64,000 nucleotides of DNA from Haemonchus contortus. Lineage: Eukaryota; Nematoda; Chromadorea; Rhabditida; Trichostrongylidae. The notes beneath the pieces were generated by a model. The model did not search any database. It had not been told where the DNA came from and worked only from the letters and a program-made list of their open reading frames with translations. A program made the position numbers and the translations under genes. Below, in pieces: positions 40,633 to 51,493 of the stretch (position 1 is its first letter; each line of letters begins with the position of its first letter). Location of the stretch: NCBI GenBank assembly GCA_000469685.2, contig LS997565.1:13959922-14023921 (forward strand). Reading direction: 5' to 3'.

Positions 40633-43338
40633 CAAGTTTGTTGCTAAGTACGAGACCGCAGTGACCATGAAGGAGTTGGTTATAAGAGCATACAAATCAG
40701 TGGTCATTTGACTGCTATCTGAACCAGCATGAAATGTTGGAGTTCCCCTCGAGGTATGCAAGGGCCTAAGTTAATTGATGTGGGATCTGATCCAAATGTT
40801 GGTATGAACGAGTATGACAGTACAGTTGACGCTTCAGCATTATGCATTTGAAAAGAGAAGGCAATAGACAACATTTACATACGCATTTATAAGGAGCTGC
40901 GATGAAAAAAGGCTTGTGGGAACGTCATTCGAGAGTTTTCTCTAAAAAAGCCGCTCTGCCGGCAGAATGTTGAAACTTTTGATGGAGAGGGTTCCTGAGG
41001 TCTGAAAATCGAAAGGAGAAGGAAACTAGAAGTGGTCACACTGTTCTTCAGTAGCATAGGGAAAAGTGAAGGGGGCACCTAAGCCACGGCTGGAAAATGT
41101 GAATTTCAGCCGTGCTATGAAAGGTATACAATCGAAAGGTGAGTGTGCCAAATTCCCTTGCACCCATACGGGCACAATATTTGCACAGTGTCACCTTTCA
41201 CAAGCGACAAAATTATTGAACGTGAAGAAAACTGGAGTGCACGGTTTTCAAGGACTTCAGACCTAGGAATGTCATGGAATGTAGTCTTATAATAGGAAGA
41301 CAATAGTTTTTTCACCTTTTGTATCTATGAGAAGACTTTAGATTGCCAGGGTCTCACTGCAACAGGTCCGATGACCCTGCGCTGTCAGTAGGACGAGACA
41401 ACAGCCAGACGATTTCCAGGAGAACCTAAGAAGTTGAAGAAGCTGGAGAAAGATTTGTGCGATTCAAGCAGCAGTATTAAATGAATGCGTCAATCACCCT
41501 AGAAACCTCATGCTGGAATCCTAACTGCGTTTTATTGGGTTGACCATGGAATAATAGTCAATAGTGCACTCGTAGAGTAGGCTACATCTTACCCCTGCAC
41601 TTTGAAAGTCCATTGAAGTAGGCTACCAATCGGCTTCCGACCGAGTAGAATGAAACCTGCCCGATGGTGAGAAGAACCGAGAGAGGTATGTTGTTACCTC
41701 TGGTGTTTCTGAGTTCATCAACTTACTCTCATGTCAATCAAAATCTGGAGAGTACGAGGTGGACGGAGACGACATGGCGGCTACAGCAGCGCCACCATTT
41801 AGGAAATAGGTTGGATATGGACTATCTTCTTGGCTGGGTTACCACCCAGCCAAAATGATAGCTCAGGTTGTACCCAACCTATATCGGGGATGGTGGATGG
41901 TAAAGGAAGTAGATTGCTCCTCGCCACATATAGTGGGCGCTAGAATCAGGTCAAATTGTGCCACAAACAAATTAAGAAGAAGTCTCTTTACTATTCTGGC
42001 TTACAGCGGAATTCTTGTTGCATCCGTGAACCAACTACGTAGTGGAAGGGGAAGTTCGATGAGTAGGGAAAACTGTGGGCGAAGTTTATACGACATCCAG
42101 TTAGCTCAAACGCAGCGGTGTAGTACCTGGGATATGCCGAGAAGCAAGAAAAAAAATGAAAAAGCAAGTGGTCGTGGTGGTGTTGGTGTGGCGATGAAAA
42201 GAAATACGAAAATCGATTTAACGTCGTCATGACCGACGACGATACGTCGGTGATTCACCGGAATAATACGTTGAATCAACGTTGAGCATCCCTTATCAAG
42301 CAGGACCATCCTGAGTCACTCGGCAGTCGCTCACCCACCCACGCAAATGCCCAAGTAAATGACTTACCGTACCGCACATGCCCCAACAATCCCTATTCTG
42401 ATGGAGAGTTTGAGATAGGTGTTTGATCAGTCGGTTACCGATTTAAGGGGAATAGTGCAGCCGCTAGTGGCATGAATGACACGAAACTTCGTTTTATACC
42501 AAAAAAGTCAGTCAGCTAATTGTAAGTACAAAGACAGGTGGTTCCCGAGGCTTTGGAATTTTCTACATCGAACTCGAATCTCTTCGATCACAGACTGAAA
42601 AGATTCGCTAGTTCTGACTAAAATTGATAATCAGAGCACAGTTGCTTGCTGGTGGTCAGTTCGTTCTCCTGACAACAATGGGAACAGAGTTTGAGAGTAC
42701 TGTAGTCAAAACTGCATTGGAAGAGAATAGAGGTCGAGGTGTTTAAAGACATTAAATGAGATCCTGCTCACCCCTTCCTAGGAGGTTTGGACGACTGGTG
42801 ATTGTTGGTCAGCATGTCGTGGTTTTCAATACAAAGGGATCTTTTTGCTGTTCAAAATCGGCCACTTCTCGTTGGGCCATCAAAGTGCATTGCGCTAATG
42901 CATACACGCTCACGTAGTAAAGCCGTTGCACATTTGCACACACCGAACTTTTTTCCTTGAAATTTGTCGGTTTTACCAGCTGTCGTGTGTAGAGAGTAGA
43001 AGTCTGCAGATAATTCCAATCTCCCATCACCAATTTACTTCAGTAAGGGATCAAAAAGTTCTTACTCGTTGCTCAAAACAGTAATATGAAGCCTACATAG
43101 GATGACCAGTATGGTGTTTGTTCTCCTAGGTGATCCTTGCACAAGGCTTCGTCACCTGTAAAACGAAATAATCTCTTGCAAGATAGTCGATGATGAAGCT
43201 CGATGTGGTGGCTCGACTGCGATTGCATGGAATCTCTGAATATGTTATCTGCTTAAAAGTGAGTGGAGTACTTTCATAATACTTCATTGAAACTTTCAGA
43301 AGAAATTCAAGCTGTCGTAAAATATTCCGCAGATGCTT
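40633..43338. other. No supported gene
   Basis: The ORF 41855-42232 (+) shows no domain, and its N-terminal and C-terminal parts look compositionally unrelated. Nothing else was recognised. Confidence 0.4.
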
Positions 43339-44097
43339 TCATACTGCTACTACTCCGCTTTCAGATTTTATTCCCGTGTTGTCATGATAAGGCAAAAGTC
43401 TGCTGCATCTAAAATTCGGTCCTGAAATCTTACTCTGCGGGCCATAGACATCGATTTATCATAACATAAAGATTTCCTAACTTCCTTTCTTGATGAACAA
43501 AATTTTCAGAATGGGGATGCTGACCGAGGTAATTGATACTTTTTTCTAACATGACGCCTTACATCGTTGTACCAGAGACTTCGCGTTCTCTACCCATATG
43601 ACCTTCATCACACTGGGCTTACCTTTTTTGGTTGACGTGTCGGTTGTGATCAGAGAGTAGGCCACTGAAAAAGCTTCAGTTGGTACTGCACGACACCATT
43701 TCACACTCGTAATTTTTAGCACATTGCCCCATTGTTCTGCATTCACAGCAAATATCTGCTATTGTTTGCTATCAGTATTTGCCGGAGAATCATATGTCAA
43801 CATTGGCACTGAAATTTTTCTTCATCTCACCCAGCTTTTTCTCTCCAACCATACTTGGACGAACGACTATCGTTAATGTTTAACATTGGCTGTTCCGGGA
43901 AGGAGCTCAGCACGGGGTTTGAGTGACCGTTCACAAACGTGAGAATTCAAACCCCAGTCCACTTTAGGGATTGTTGCTTTAGAGCCAGATTGTTCAGTCG
44001 GACCAGTCAGTGGCCTGAGCATTACCTGGAGGCCACGAGGCATTCCATCGGTTGAGAGCGCATTAAATGCCGAAGTGAATGAAGTACAGCGATTGTT
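43339..44097 (-). CDS. Tentative multi-exon gene fragment, unknown product
   Basis: Three minus-strand segments can be joined with compatible phases: 44097-44026 (24 codons, containing FNALSTDGMPRGLQ before a GTAATG donor), 43758-43623 (containing NAEQWGNVLKITSVKW and AYSLITTDTSTKK, ending at AAAG|GTAAGC) and 43421-43339 (ending in a stop). The middle one reads most like real protein. The 5' end is not found: a Tc1-type MITE begins 36 bp upstream of the first segment and may have displaced or split the gene. I do not recognise the family. Confidence 0.33.
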
Positions 44098-44132
44098 CTT
44101 GGAAGCAGAGGCATGAGGAAACACGCTACATA

Positions 44133-44644
44133 CAGTAGCGCTCAAAAGTATTCGGCGAAATGCTTCTTCAATTATAATTTTCAGTCATAACTCCTTTTCT
44201 ACTGGATCTAATCAAGCGAAATTTCGATATGTGTAGCAATGGTGTAGTGTGAATATTTACCACTATTAATATGCAATCTGATCGTGTTCGAAATATCCAA
44301 AAGGGCTTGAACAAAAAATCAAGTGGAAATACGAATGATGATCCTTCTAGGAGCCCTTTTCTTTTTGCCATGTCTTAAGTGTACGAGCACTAATGTCAAA
44401 TCCAGAAGAGAAGAAAAACGTACATAAGGTGGGAATATGTAACTGCAGAAGTCACAAACTTGCTTTCAGCACAGTCTACAAACGCCTCCCCATAAGTATG
44501 TGGATGTGGCTGTTTTGCAGTCAAGTAGTGTTGGACAGTGTAGAATATTCTTCAGCTGAACATATCAAAATTTCATGTGATTTGCTCTTCTCGGAAAAAA
44601 GTTACGGCAAGTTAAAATTGGCCGAATACTTTTGAGCGCTACTG
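44133..44644. mobile_element. Tc1-type MITE, 512 bp
   Basis: The termini CAGTAGCGCTCAAAAGTATT and AATACTTTTGAGCGCTACTG are perfect inverted repeats (26 bp including CGGC/GCCG, after one extra flank base), bounded by TA on both sides (44131-44132 and 44645-44646), the Tc1/mariner target duplication. The interior has no long ORF and no transposase motif, so the element is non-autonomous. The intact ends suggest a fairly recent insertion. Confidence 0.92.
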
Positions 44645-44677
44645 TATCTGTGGTCACCTCTACCTGGTCGGTATATT

Positions 44678-45040
44678 TCACTTGAGAAGTGCAGTTAGAC
44701 GCACGGCGTACCCCCAGCTCATCTCAGATCTCAAGGTGTATTTGAACCGACAACTTCCGAGCCAATGCTTGTCAGCCGTCTGATGTATAAGAATAGCTAT
44801 TGTTCCAACTTCTGAAAAGAACACTGCTACGCAAACCGCATCTGACATAAGACCTTGCTTGAGTTGAGTTGGCTCACTAGGCGTAACAGCGCATCCAGCC
44901 ACTGCACCACCTCGATTTGTAGGTAGTGGCCACTGCCTCGTAGATCCGAAAAAGTAAGTTTTCATCAACTGCAGGACTTCCTTTTCGACTTCAGTTTTCA
45001 TCAATTTCCTCTAAAAGGAAACATCCGCAAAAATTATAAT
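44678..45040 (-). CDS. ORF of unknown function, possible terminal exon
   Basis: After an acceptor TTTCCTTTTAG the frame is open for over 110 codons (RKLMKTEVEKEVLQLMKTYF at the start, WGYAVRLTALLK before the stop), with a hydrophobic stretch (VCVAVFFSEVGTIAILI). Part of it (about 44890-44935) resembles a tRNA-like head (GGTGGTGCAGTGGCTGGATG on the minus strand), so the reading may be repeat-derived. No homologue was recognised and no upstream exon was found. Confidence 0.25.
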
Positions 45041-45480
45041 ACATTATGAAGCAAATTTCATACCCGAATCTCTTCAGAGTCGTTAATCGAAAGCTCCACT
45101 TTTGTATATGAGCATGATTAAATGGAAATCCATAGTCACTCAAGCACTTATTCATTTATTCAATAGAATCTTTATTTACAGCGTTCGAATGACGTGCTAC
45201 AATAGCACGAATAAATGGAAGAAATAAAAAAGAACGAGTCGACGAAACAGTTTTACGCTGGGTACGGCTAAAATCACTGCAAAAGGTCGAGAGCAAGCAG
45301 GTTATTTACTTCACTCCCACTTTTTCTCGATAAATAGCATAGAACAGCCGAGAACGGTCAGTAGACCTACACAAACGCGACAATACAGCAAAGAGTACAG
45401 CGCGAAATAGCGCGAGCAGTACAGGAAGAAGGTATTTAATCGTTGAAACCCTTTGTACATTTCATAGAAATGTCAATGGA

Positions 45481-45742
45481 TTAAGGAGAAAGCCTTCGGG
45501 CGTTTGTCGATTTCGTCTGGGGGATGCATCCTCGCGTTCGACTCCCTTTCAGACGTATTGAATGCGTACGTGCGGTGGCCAACCGCAGTGCTTTTATTCT
45601 CCCAGACAAGTCTGGTACCAATTAACTGACCCCGGAGGGATGGAGGCTTGGTTGGCCTAGATGGACATCCATCCGGGACTCGAAACAATGATTGCGCGCG
45701 CTGATAGTGCGCCGCTTGCCAGAACACCACCTCTTCCGCCAT
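45481..45742 (-). mobile_element. tRNA-derived SINE copy forming the Srx gene 3' flank
   Basis: Nearly full-length reverse-oriented copy: TCGTCTGGGGGATGCATCCT, GTGGCCAACCGCAGTG, CAGACAAGTCTGGTACCAAT, ATCCGGGACTCGAAACAATG, head complement TAGTGCGCCGCTTGCCAGAA. Its 5' end lies about 10 bp downstream of the Srx stop codon, in the same transcriptional orientation. Confidence 0.85.
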
Positions 45743-45752
45743 CATCATGAAG

Positions 45753-48700
45753 TTATTTTCCGGAATTCGAAACCGTAGCCACGGACATCAATCTTGACTT
45801 TCGCCGTTGGAACATTTCATCTCGACTTTTCTTATATAGAGGAATTTTCATTGGAATTCGTTGAAACAGCTGACGTAGTGGTTCAGAGAGCTCCTTCACG
45901 AACAGGATCATCACCATCCTGAAATGATTGTCAATCCATTAATTAATCGCTTAGAGCCTATCTTAAAAAAGCTAACGTTAGTACGACAATTTTTTTATAG
46001 TTCTACCACCTTATTTATATTTTCAGATCATTTTAAGTTTCCCCACGAAAAATTACCCGTCGATAGCGTTCAGTGAGAGCCAAACGAATGTCAGACACAG
46101 AAAGCTCCACCAAATGTATGGTAGCAAGCTGGCCAGTACTTGTGCGAAAAGCATGTCGATCAGGTACAGGCTATCTTGGGACACTTTCTGGAACGTTCTC
46201 GAGTTATGGAAAGTTTCACAGCCGGTGAGCAGTAACGACGCTCAAAGCTCACCTGAGCCAGAAGGACTTTATTCCTTTTCATTCGTTTCGTGCTTTCCGT
46301 ATTCGACAACACGGTATTCGATCTCTGAAATAGAAACACTGAAAAAACCAAAGAACACAGCAAATGTATCAGTGCTCAAGGTAAGGTCGCTGTCGACGAG
46401 TTTCGTCATCAGTAGACAAGTAAACTAATGAGCACAAGAACAACTAATTCTTTCATTCTCTTCATTCCCTGATGTTTCACGAAGCAACTGATCAGATATG
46501 GACCCGGAACTTTTTTTGGGCTAGGTTACGTCGTAGTCACGAAAAAATTTAGCTGGAACTTGACCCCGATAAGTAAAATAGAATTAGAGAAAGCTTGAGG
46601 CGATACTTCCACTTCACTTTCTATGGGCTACAGCAAGTCAGTTCAGAAAGGGTTCGGCAGCTGCAATAGTGAAAATCATTCGATCTCCAGACAGATTTCG
46701 TTGTTCGAGATATAGTGAGTGTGGGAGCAGGAGTGGGGAAGGGGGGGGGGCATTGGCTGGCCAAAGCAAATCATTGTACAGGCCCATACGCTACGACGAC
46801 GCTAAATGAAAGGTCTGCATCCACGCAGCGCATCCCTCATGGGACTGATAAACGCCCAAAGACTTTATCCGGTTTGCTTCTGATGACTGTGGGGAGGGCA
46901 GCCACTATTATACCGTTGCCCAATGAAAAAAGACGGATTGCTTCTGTTTCGGTGATCAACGCTTTCGATAGCCATCGGCTTGCGCTTTGAAGTGTAACAA
47001 CGATAGATTCTCCGATATATGGCGAACTTACAGTGACGGCAAGCAGTTTTGCAAAAGTGACCACATTCAGCGTGAACATTGTCGCTGTAGATGCATAGAC
47101 CATAATCCCGACATATGCAAAAGCATCGGCCGATTGCGGCTGACCGTCTCCACCCCAAACCAAGTAATCTTCGTGGAATACATAGCCGATACCATCTGAA
47201 AATTATGTTTTTCCATCTTCAGACTTTTTGTCGGCACAAAATCCTTACACCAAGAATTCTCCGAAACCACTGGATATGTAAACTGGAAATCGAAATGGAA
47301 TGATCATCAATTCAAGGATTGAAAGTATAAGGGAAGAATAGGTTTTCAGACAGCTCAGTCCCTTTGCAGCAGTTTATGTAATGGTCACTGAAGCTGATCA
47401 TTGTAGCTTTAGTGGGAATGCGCTCTCTCTTGACCTAAACTGAAGCAAATCCTGGTACGACAGTAAATTGTCGAAAAATTAGCTGCTCGTAAGACTGCGC
47501 AAACTGGAAGCTATTCATTTTTCAAGTTGTCTAATAGGCTCCCGATGTCCTTGGAGTTTCCTTGCGTAGATTTCTCAATGTCTAATGTAGGCACAACAGG
47601 ACACTACGAAATGCAGAGAAGTGCACCCGATCTTCATGGTTATTACTGAGTTTCTGGCACTACTCACGACGTTTTTGTACAAGTTTCAGTAGTCTGACGT
47701 TCCAGCGAATTAGCCTTATTCAGAGCCTGGAAGAATCATGCCACCCAATTATGTTCACCTGATGCTCCTTGCCAACCTTTTCGCCTAACTTATCACCATG
47801 TGACTCCTTCGTGCTTGATTCATGCTTGTAAGGCGTGGTGGTGAAGTGGCAGATGGCGCGCTAGCCTACGCATACTCCGGGGATCCAATCCCAGAACTAT
47901 ACACGCAGAGAGGACTTTACCTCTCTATCAACTTCCTTACTAAAGAAATTAATTCCCACCCTGCAGGTTAACTATCAGGGCTAATTCACTTCCCGATTAT
48001 TATCAATATTTCTCTTTTAGGGGATCCTTTTAATATTTATTTTTCTTTTTTTCGCTTTGTAGAACTCACTTAGATCGTATGCGACGGCCAAGCTGAACGT
48101 CCCAATCCAGCACAAGATAATAAGTATCTGGAAACGATAGATTTAATGAGGACTCAGTGAAAATATTAAGCTTCAAAGCTGGAAGTGTACATACATGTAA
48201 GTCAGCGGAATTGCAGCTTGCTTACAAGAGGGAGATTCCCCTAACCTCGGCAGTTGTGCTTACCCTTTGGTAACGATGCTTCGAAGAACAATTATTTTCT
48301 ATTCAGTGAATTACTATTTGCGGGCATAGGGGGTCCTAGGTTCAGTTTTACGTATGGTCCAGGTATCGGAGGCCAAAACGACTTTCGCCCACACCACCCC
48401 TCTGACCCTCCTGGGTGGATTTATCGGGTACAGACCACATTGGAGAATAAAATATTCACCTCTTTATCGGCTAGTCACCACAAGTAAATCTTTCGGCAGC
48501 ATACTTCATAACACCGCACAAGGGTCCTGAATGGAAGTTTCACGCCTGAGCCCACTACCCTTTAGTTTTATTGTCGATTACTCTCAGCATCGTTGCTTTC
48601 ATTGAAGACCTTTCTCAACATGGGAACATGTAGCGGAAACCGTCATCAATGCCATCCAATTTCCGCTGACTCATCCAGCTCATGAACTCTTTAGAGTGAC

Positions 48701-49998
48701 GTCTAATTACCGTGGTGTTCCGGAGTGTGCAGAATCTGTTGTAGGCATGAATAGAGAAAGATGCGATGACACGATTCACTGAAGCCAATACCTTAAATTA
48801 GAACAGTTGTATACCTCTGATACCTGACCGCTACAGTATTTAGCCTAGCCCAAACCGCTGAGCCGAAAAATTGTTCAGAAATCAAGAATTTTCCGCCTCA
48901 TATGATAGACTAAAGCCTTTCAAACCTTTGTTTTTCACTGAGCATGGTCATTCTAAAAACACCCAGGGTATTTTTAGGCTCTGACGTCTGAGCTGACCAC
49001 TGGCAGCCTCAAAAAATAGTTGAAGGAGGAACTAATTTGAGAGAGCTTTTCATGCCAGAAATTCTCATTTAATTGAGTATGCCGACTTCCTGGTAGGATT
49101 AACAGAAGCCTGATTACCTGAGTAAGGACGCCTCCAAGGTAGAGAGTGCCGCCGAAGAAGTTACCGATAACTATTCCAACAAAGGTAGAAGAATAATGAG
49201 AACTCCTGAAACAGAAACCAGTGGCATGTACTCCAACATGGGAAGATTTGTTCCATCCAAACCTCTCAGCTTTTTTTTGAAACGCTGGCTAGAACAAAAA
49301 ATCGAACCAATTAAGTTTACCGTAAGTACAGTAATTACCGTATTCTGCCCCGCAATACCGTACTCTACTGTAATACATAACATATCTGTAAAAAACTTAC
49401 AAAAATGCCGTTGGAGCACACCAGACGAGAAAAGTGACGCATGTAAGGAAGTTGAACAAGGCCTTGGACGCGCAAATCATCAGAAATGAGCTTCGAGATT
49501 TTCGTGGTCGGATCACACTCACAAACACATATGCGTTCGATACCATACCCATCGAAGACATCTAAACTATTCAATTGTTCAAAATCATTGGAATGGTCAA
49601 GTCCATTTGATCAAAATTCGTCCAACTCGTTGAAATTTTATTTGTTTACTCTATTGTGCAATTAACTATGTTATTCCACCATGACAGGATTTCGTCATTC
49701 TTACTCCTCAAAAGGTTCCTAGCTGCATTTCGACCAAATTTATGCTCGTTTTTCACCGCGGCGAAGTTTCAGATATCGGTGTCATTGCCTTTGATCACCA
49801 AAAATGTAGAAGGGTCAATCTTCATATTTCAGCTTTCCTAAGTAAGCAACGACCCTCCTACATGATTGTAATGTGACTATAATCTTTATTTGCACTGAGA
49901 AGCTATAAAAATGACTAACCACTGCTGTGAGGACTCCAGCGAGGGTGTGGAAATCCTCAAAATCTACCATTATTTCTTCATCGTCTGTAGTATTCATC
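45753..49998 (-). CDS. Srx-class serpentine chemoreceptor (7TM GPCR)
   Basis: Eight exons (minus): 49998-49920 (ATG 49997), 49561-49401, 49205-49118, 48791-48711, 48127-48070, 47195-46914, 46183-46057, 45918-45753. Phases match throughout and give 346 residues, usual for this class. Recognisable blocks are TM1 (GMVSNAYVFVSVIRP), TM2 (SSFLMICASKALFNF, WCAPTAF), TM3 with VLASVNRVIASF at 110-121, TM4 (ILIILCWIGTFSLAVAYDL), extracellular FHEDYLVWGGDG, TM5 (NVVTFAKLLAV), the EAIRLF stretch before TM6, SQDSLYLIDMLFAQ (TM6), FVWLSLNAIDG (TM7) and a basic tail. Srx receptors act in chemosensory neurons of nematodes; the ligand is unknown. A TTTCAG|G acceptor precedes the ATG by one base. The exon 6 donor (GTATAA) and exon 7 acceptor (AAAG) are the weakest junction. 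Introns 4, 5 and 6 each hold a SINE fragment. Confidence 0.85.
46752..46866 (+). mobile_element. SINE 3' half in Srx intron 6
   Basis: TTGGCTGGCCAAAGCAAATCA, CAGGCCCATACGCTACG, then GCGCATCCCTCATGGGACTG and the 3' tail AAAGACTTTATCC. Truncated at its 5' end, opposite in orientation to the host gene. Confidence 0.75.
47835..47905 (+). mobile_element. SINE head fragment in Srx intron 5
   Basis: GTGGTGGTGAAGTGGCAGATGG and GGGGATCCAATCCC (box-B-like) match the tRNA-related head only. Confidence 0.55.
48397..48485 (+). mobile_element. SINE internal fragment in Srx intron 4
   Basis: CCCTCCTGGGTGGATTTATC, GGGTACAGACCACATTGGAG, AATAAAATATTCACC, TCGGCTAGTCACCACAAG match the middle of the family. Confidence 0.6.
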
Positions 49999-51493
49999 CT
50001 GAAATAGCCGTTTAGATTTAGCTGAATGGTTTTTGTCTAATTCATCTACAAAAGCCCGAGAGCTCGAATTTTCCGTTCATTGGATGAAACCTTTTGAGTG
50101 ACGATAGCCTTACCAAGCGAATCAGAGACAGATGGAAGGAAGTCGCATTGGGAGGAATGTGAAAGCCTTTGAAAGGGAAGGGTGTCGGTGAACCTATTTC
50201 CCTTCTCCTTCGACCCAGTCACCACTCTTGCGATCCTCAAGTGGGAGGAGCAGTGTGAACATTGTTGGGGTAGGGCCTTCTGGATAACCCAGTAAGACCT
50301 TTATCTCTGAACTGATTTGAAGGAAGGAATCTGTAGCGTGAGTATCGGTAGGGGAACATTTCAAAAGTGCTGGATCGTTCTGAAAAGTTTTTTGAAATTG
50401 GTAATCAGCCATATGCTGCCATTAAAAGAAATGGAATAGGGTATTCGTACTGCCCCCACTTTTATTCCATAATTGGCTAAAGCTTCCAGAGACCAAACAT
50501 CCGAACACATGGGTGAGGTAAGGCATAACTGCTTTAGGAAGGCTTTAGTGTTCCTTTTATGAAAGAGAGGTTTTGAAAAGATGAAATTGAAATGATCCCA
50601 GAGGATTCGTCTGAATAGTTCGACATAAAAGGGGCGGAGACAATATGTTGTCGTGTTTACGAGTGTGTGTACCTAATCATAAGCAACACTGATTTTGTGA
50701 AGGAAACATCGTCCAAGGGCTGAACTCAAGTAAGATCAGAGCGTCAGCGTGGGTAGACGTCGTCACATGACGAGAAAAGCCGCTCTGAAGGGCAGTAATC
50801 AAACCTGAAGTGAAGTCATTAGAGGACCTTACTAGAAGCATTAACAGTTGCTCGTCAAATGGTCTTTTCGTTTGAGCTCTGACGTAACGAGGAAGAAGAG
50901 CTTCAACTATGAGGGAGAATCTATGATTCTAACTGGCTTACTGCTCTTCGGACGCCTTACATACTTAGATGAAATTTACTCGAAGTCTGCAGATATTGTG
51001 GAATTAAATTGAAAAGGTAACTAGCTGCCGGGTCGAGATGGAGGGGTGGATGTAGGCCCCAATACATGCATGATCCGTTGATCGAATCATGGCTTGAGAT
51101 CCGCTTGTACCTTTCGGCATTTTCGGGGTCGGTCATTAAGTATCCAATTAATCCTGCCGAAGTTCCATACAAAATTTCTTTTTTCCCCTACATCTAGCTA
51201 TGTGAAGAACTAGAAAGAGAAGGAAGTTAAAAAATATGATGTTGTTGCTCGCGGCTCGCCTCAACCGTGGTTGTGAAACTTATGCACATTTGGTGATAAC
51301 GTAAGAATATTCCAAGATTTTATTACCAAGGACAGACAAAAGGTAATCAAACAACAGCACGAATAAAACAACAAATTTTAATGCATATCGATTACGGTAT
51401 ATTTGTTATAGCGTGAGACCTTGGATATCCTGCCACTGGAATCCGATCTAGCAACTGCCAGAAATGTTTGATAAGCCTCATGGAACTGAACAT
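49999..51493. other. Interval between two minus-strand genes
   Basis: No exon with support was seen. The ORFs at 50194-50412 and 50957-51172 (-) are short and unplaced. The spacing (about 1.5 kb) argues against an operon of the two flanking genes. Confidence 0.4.

Noticed and set aside
46752..46914. Truncation of the Srx receptor by SINE insertion
   Set aside because: Exons for TM6, TM7 and the tail are present beyond the SINE and join in phase, so the SINE is intronic.
46837..47163. A stand-alone 108-codon minus-strand gene
   Set aside because: Most of it is exon 6 of the Srx receptor; the 3' part reads on into the intron and a SINE.
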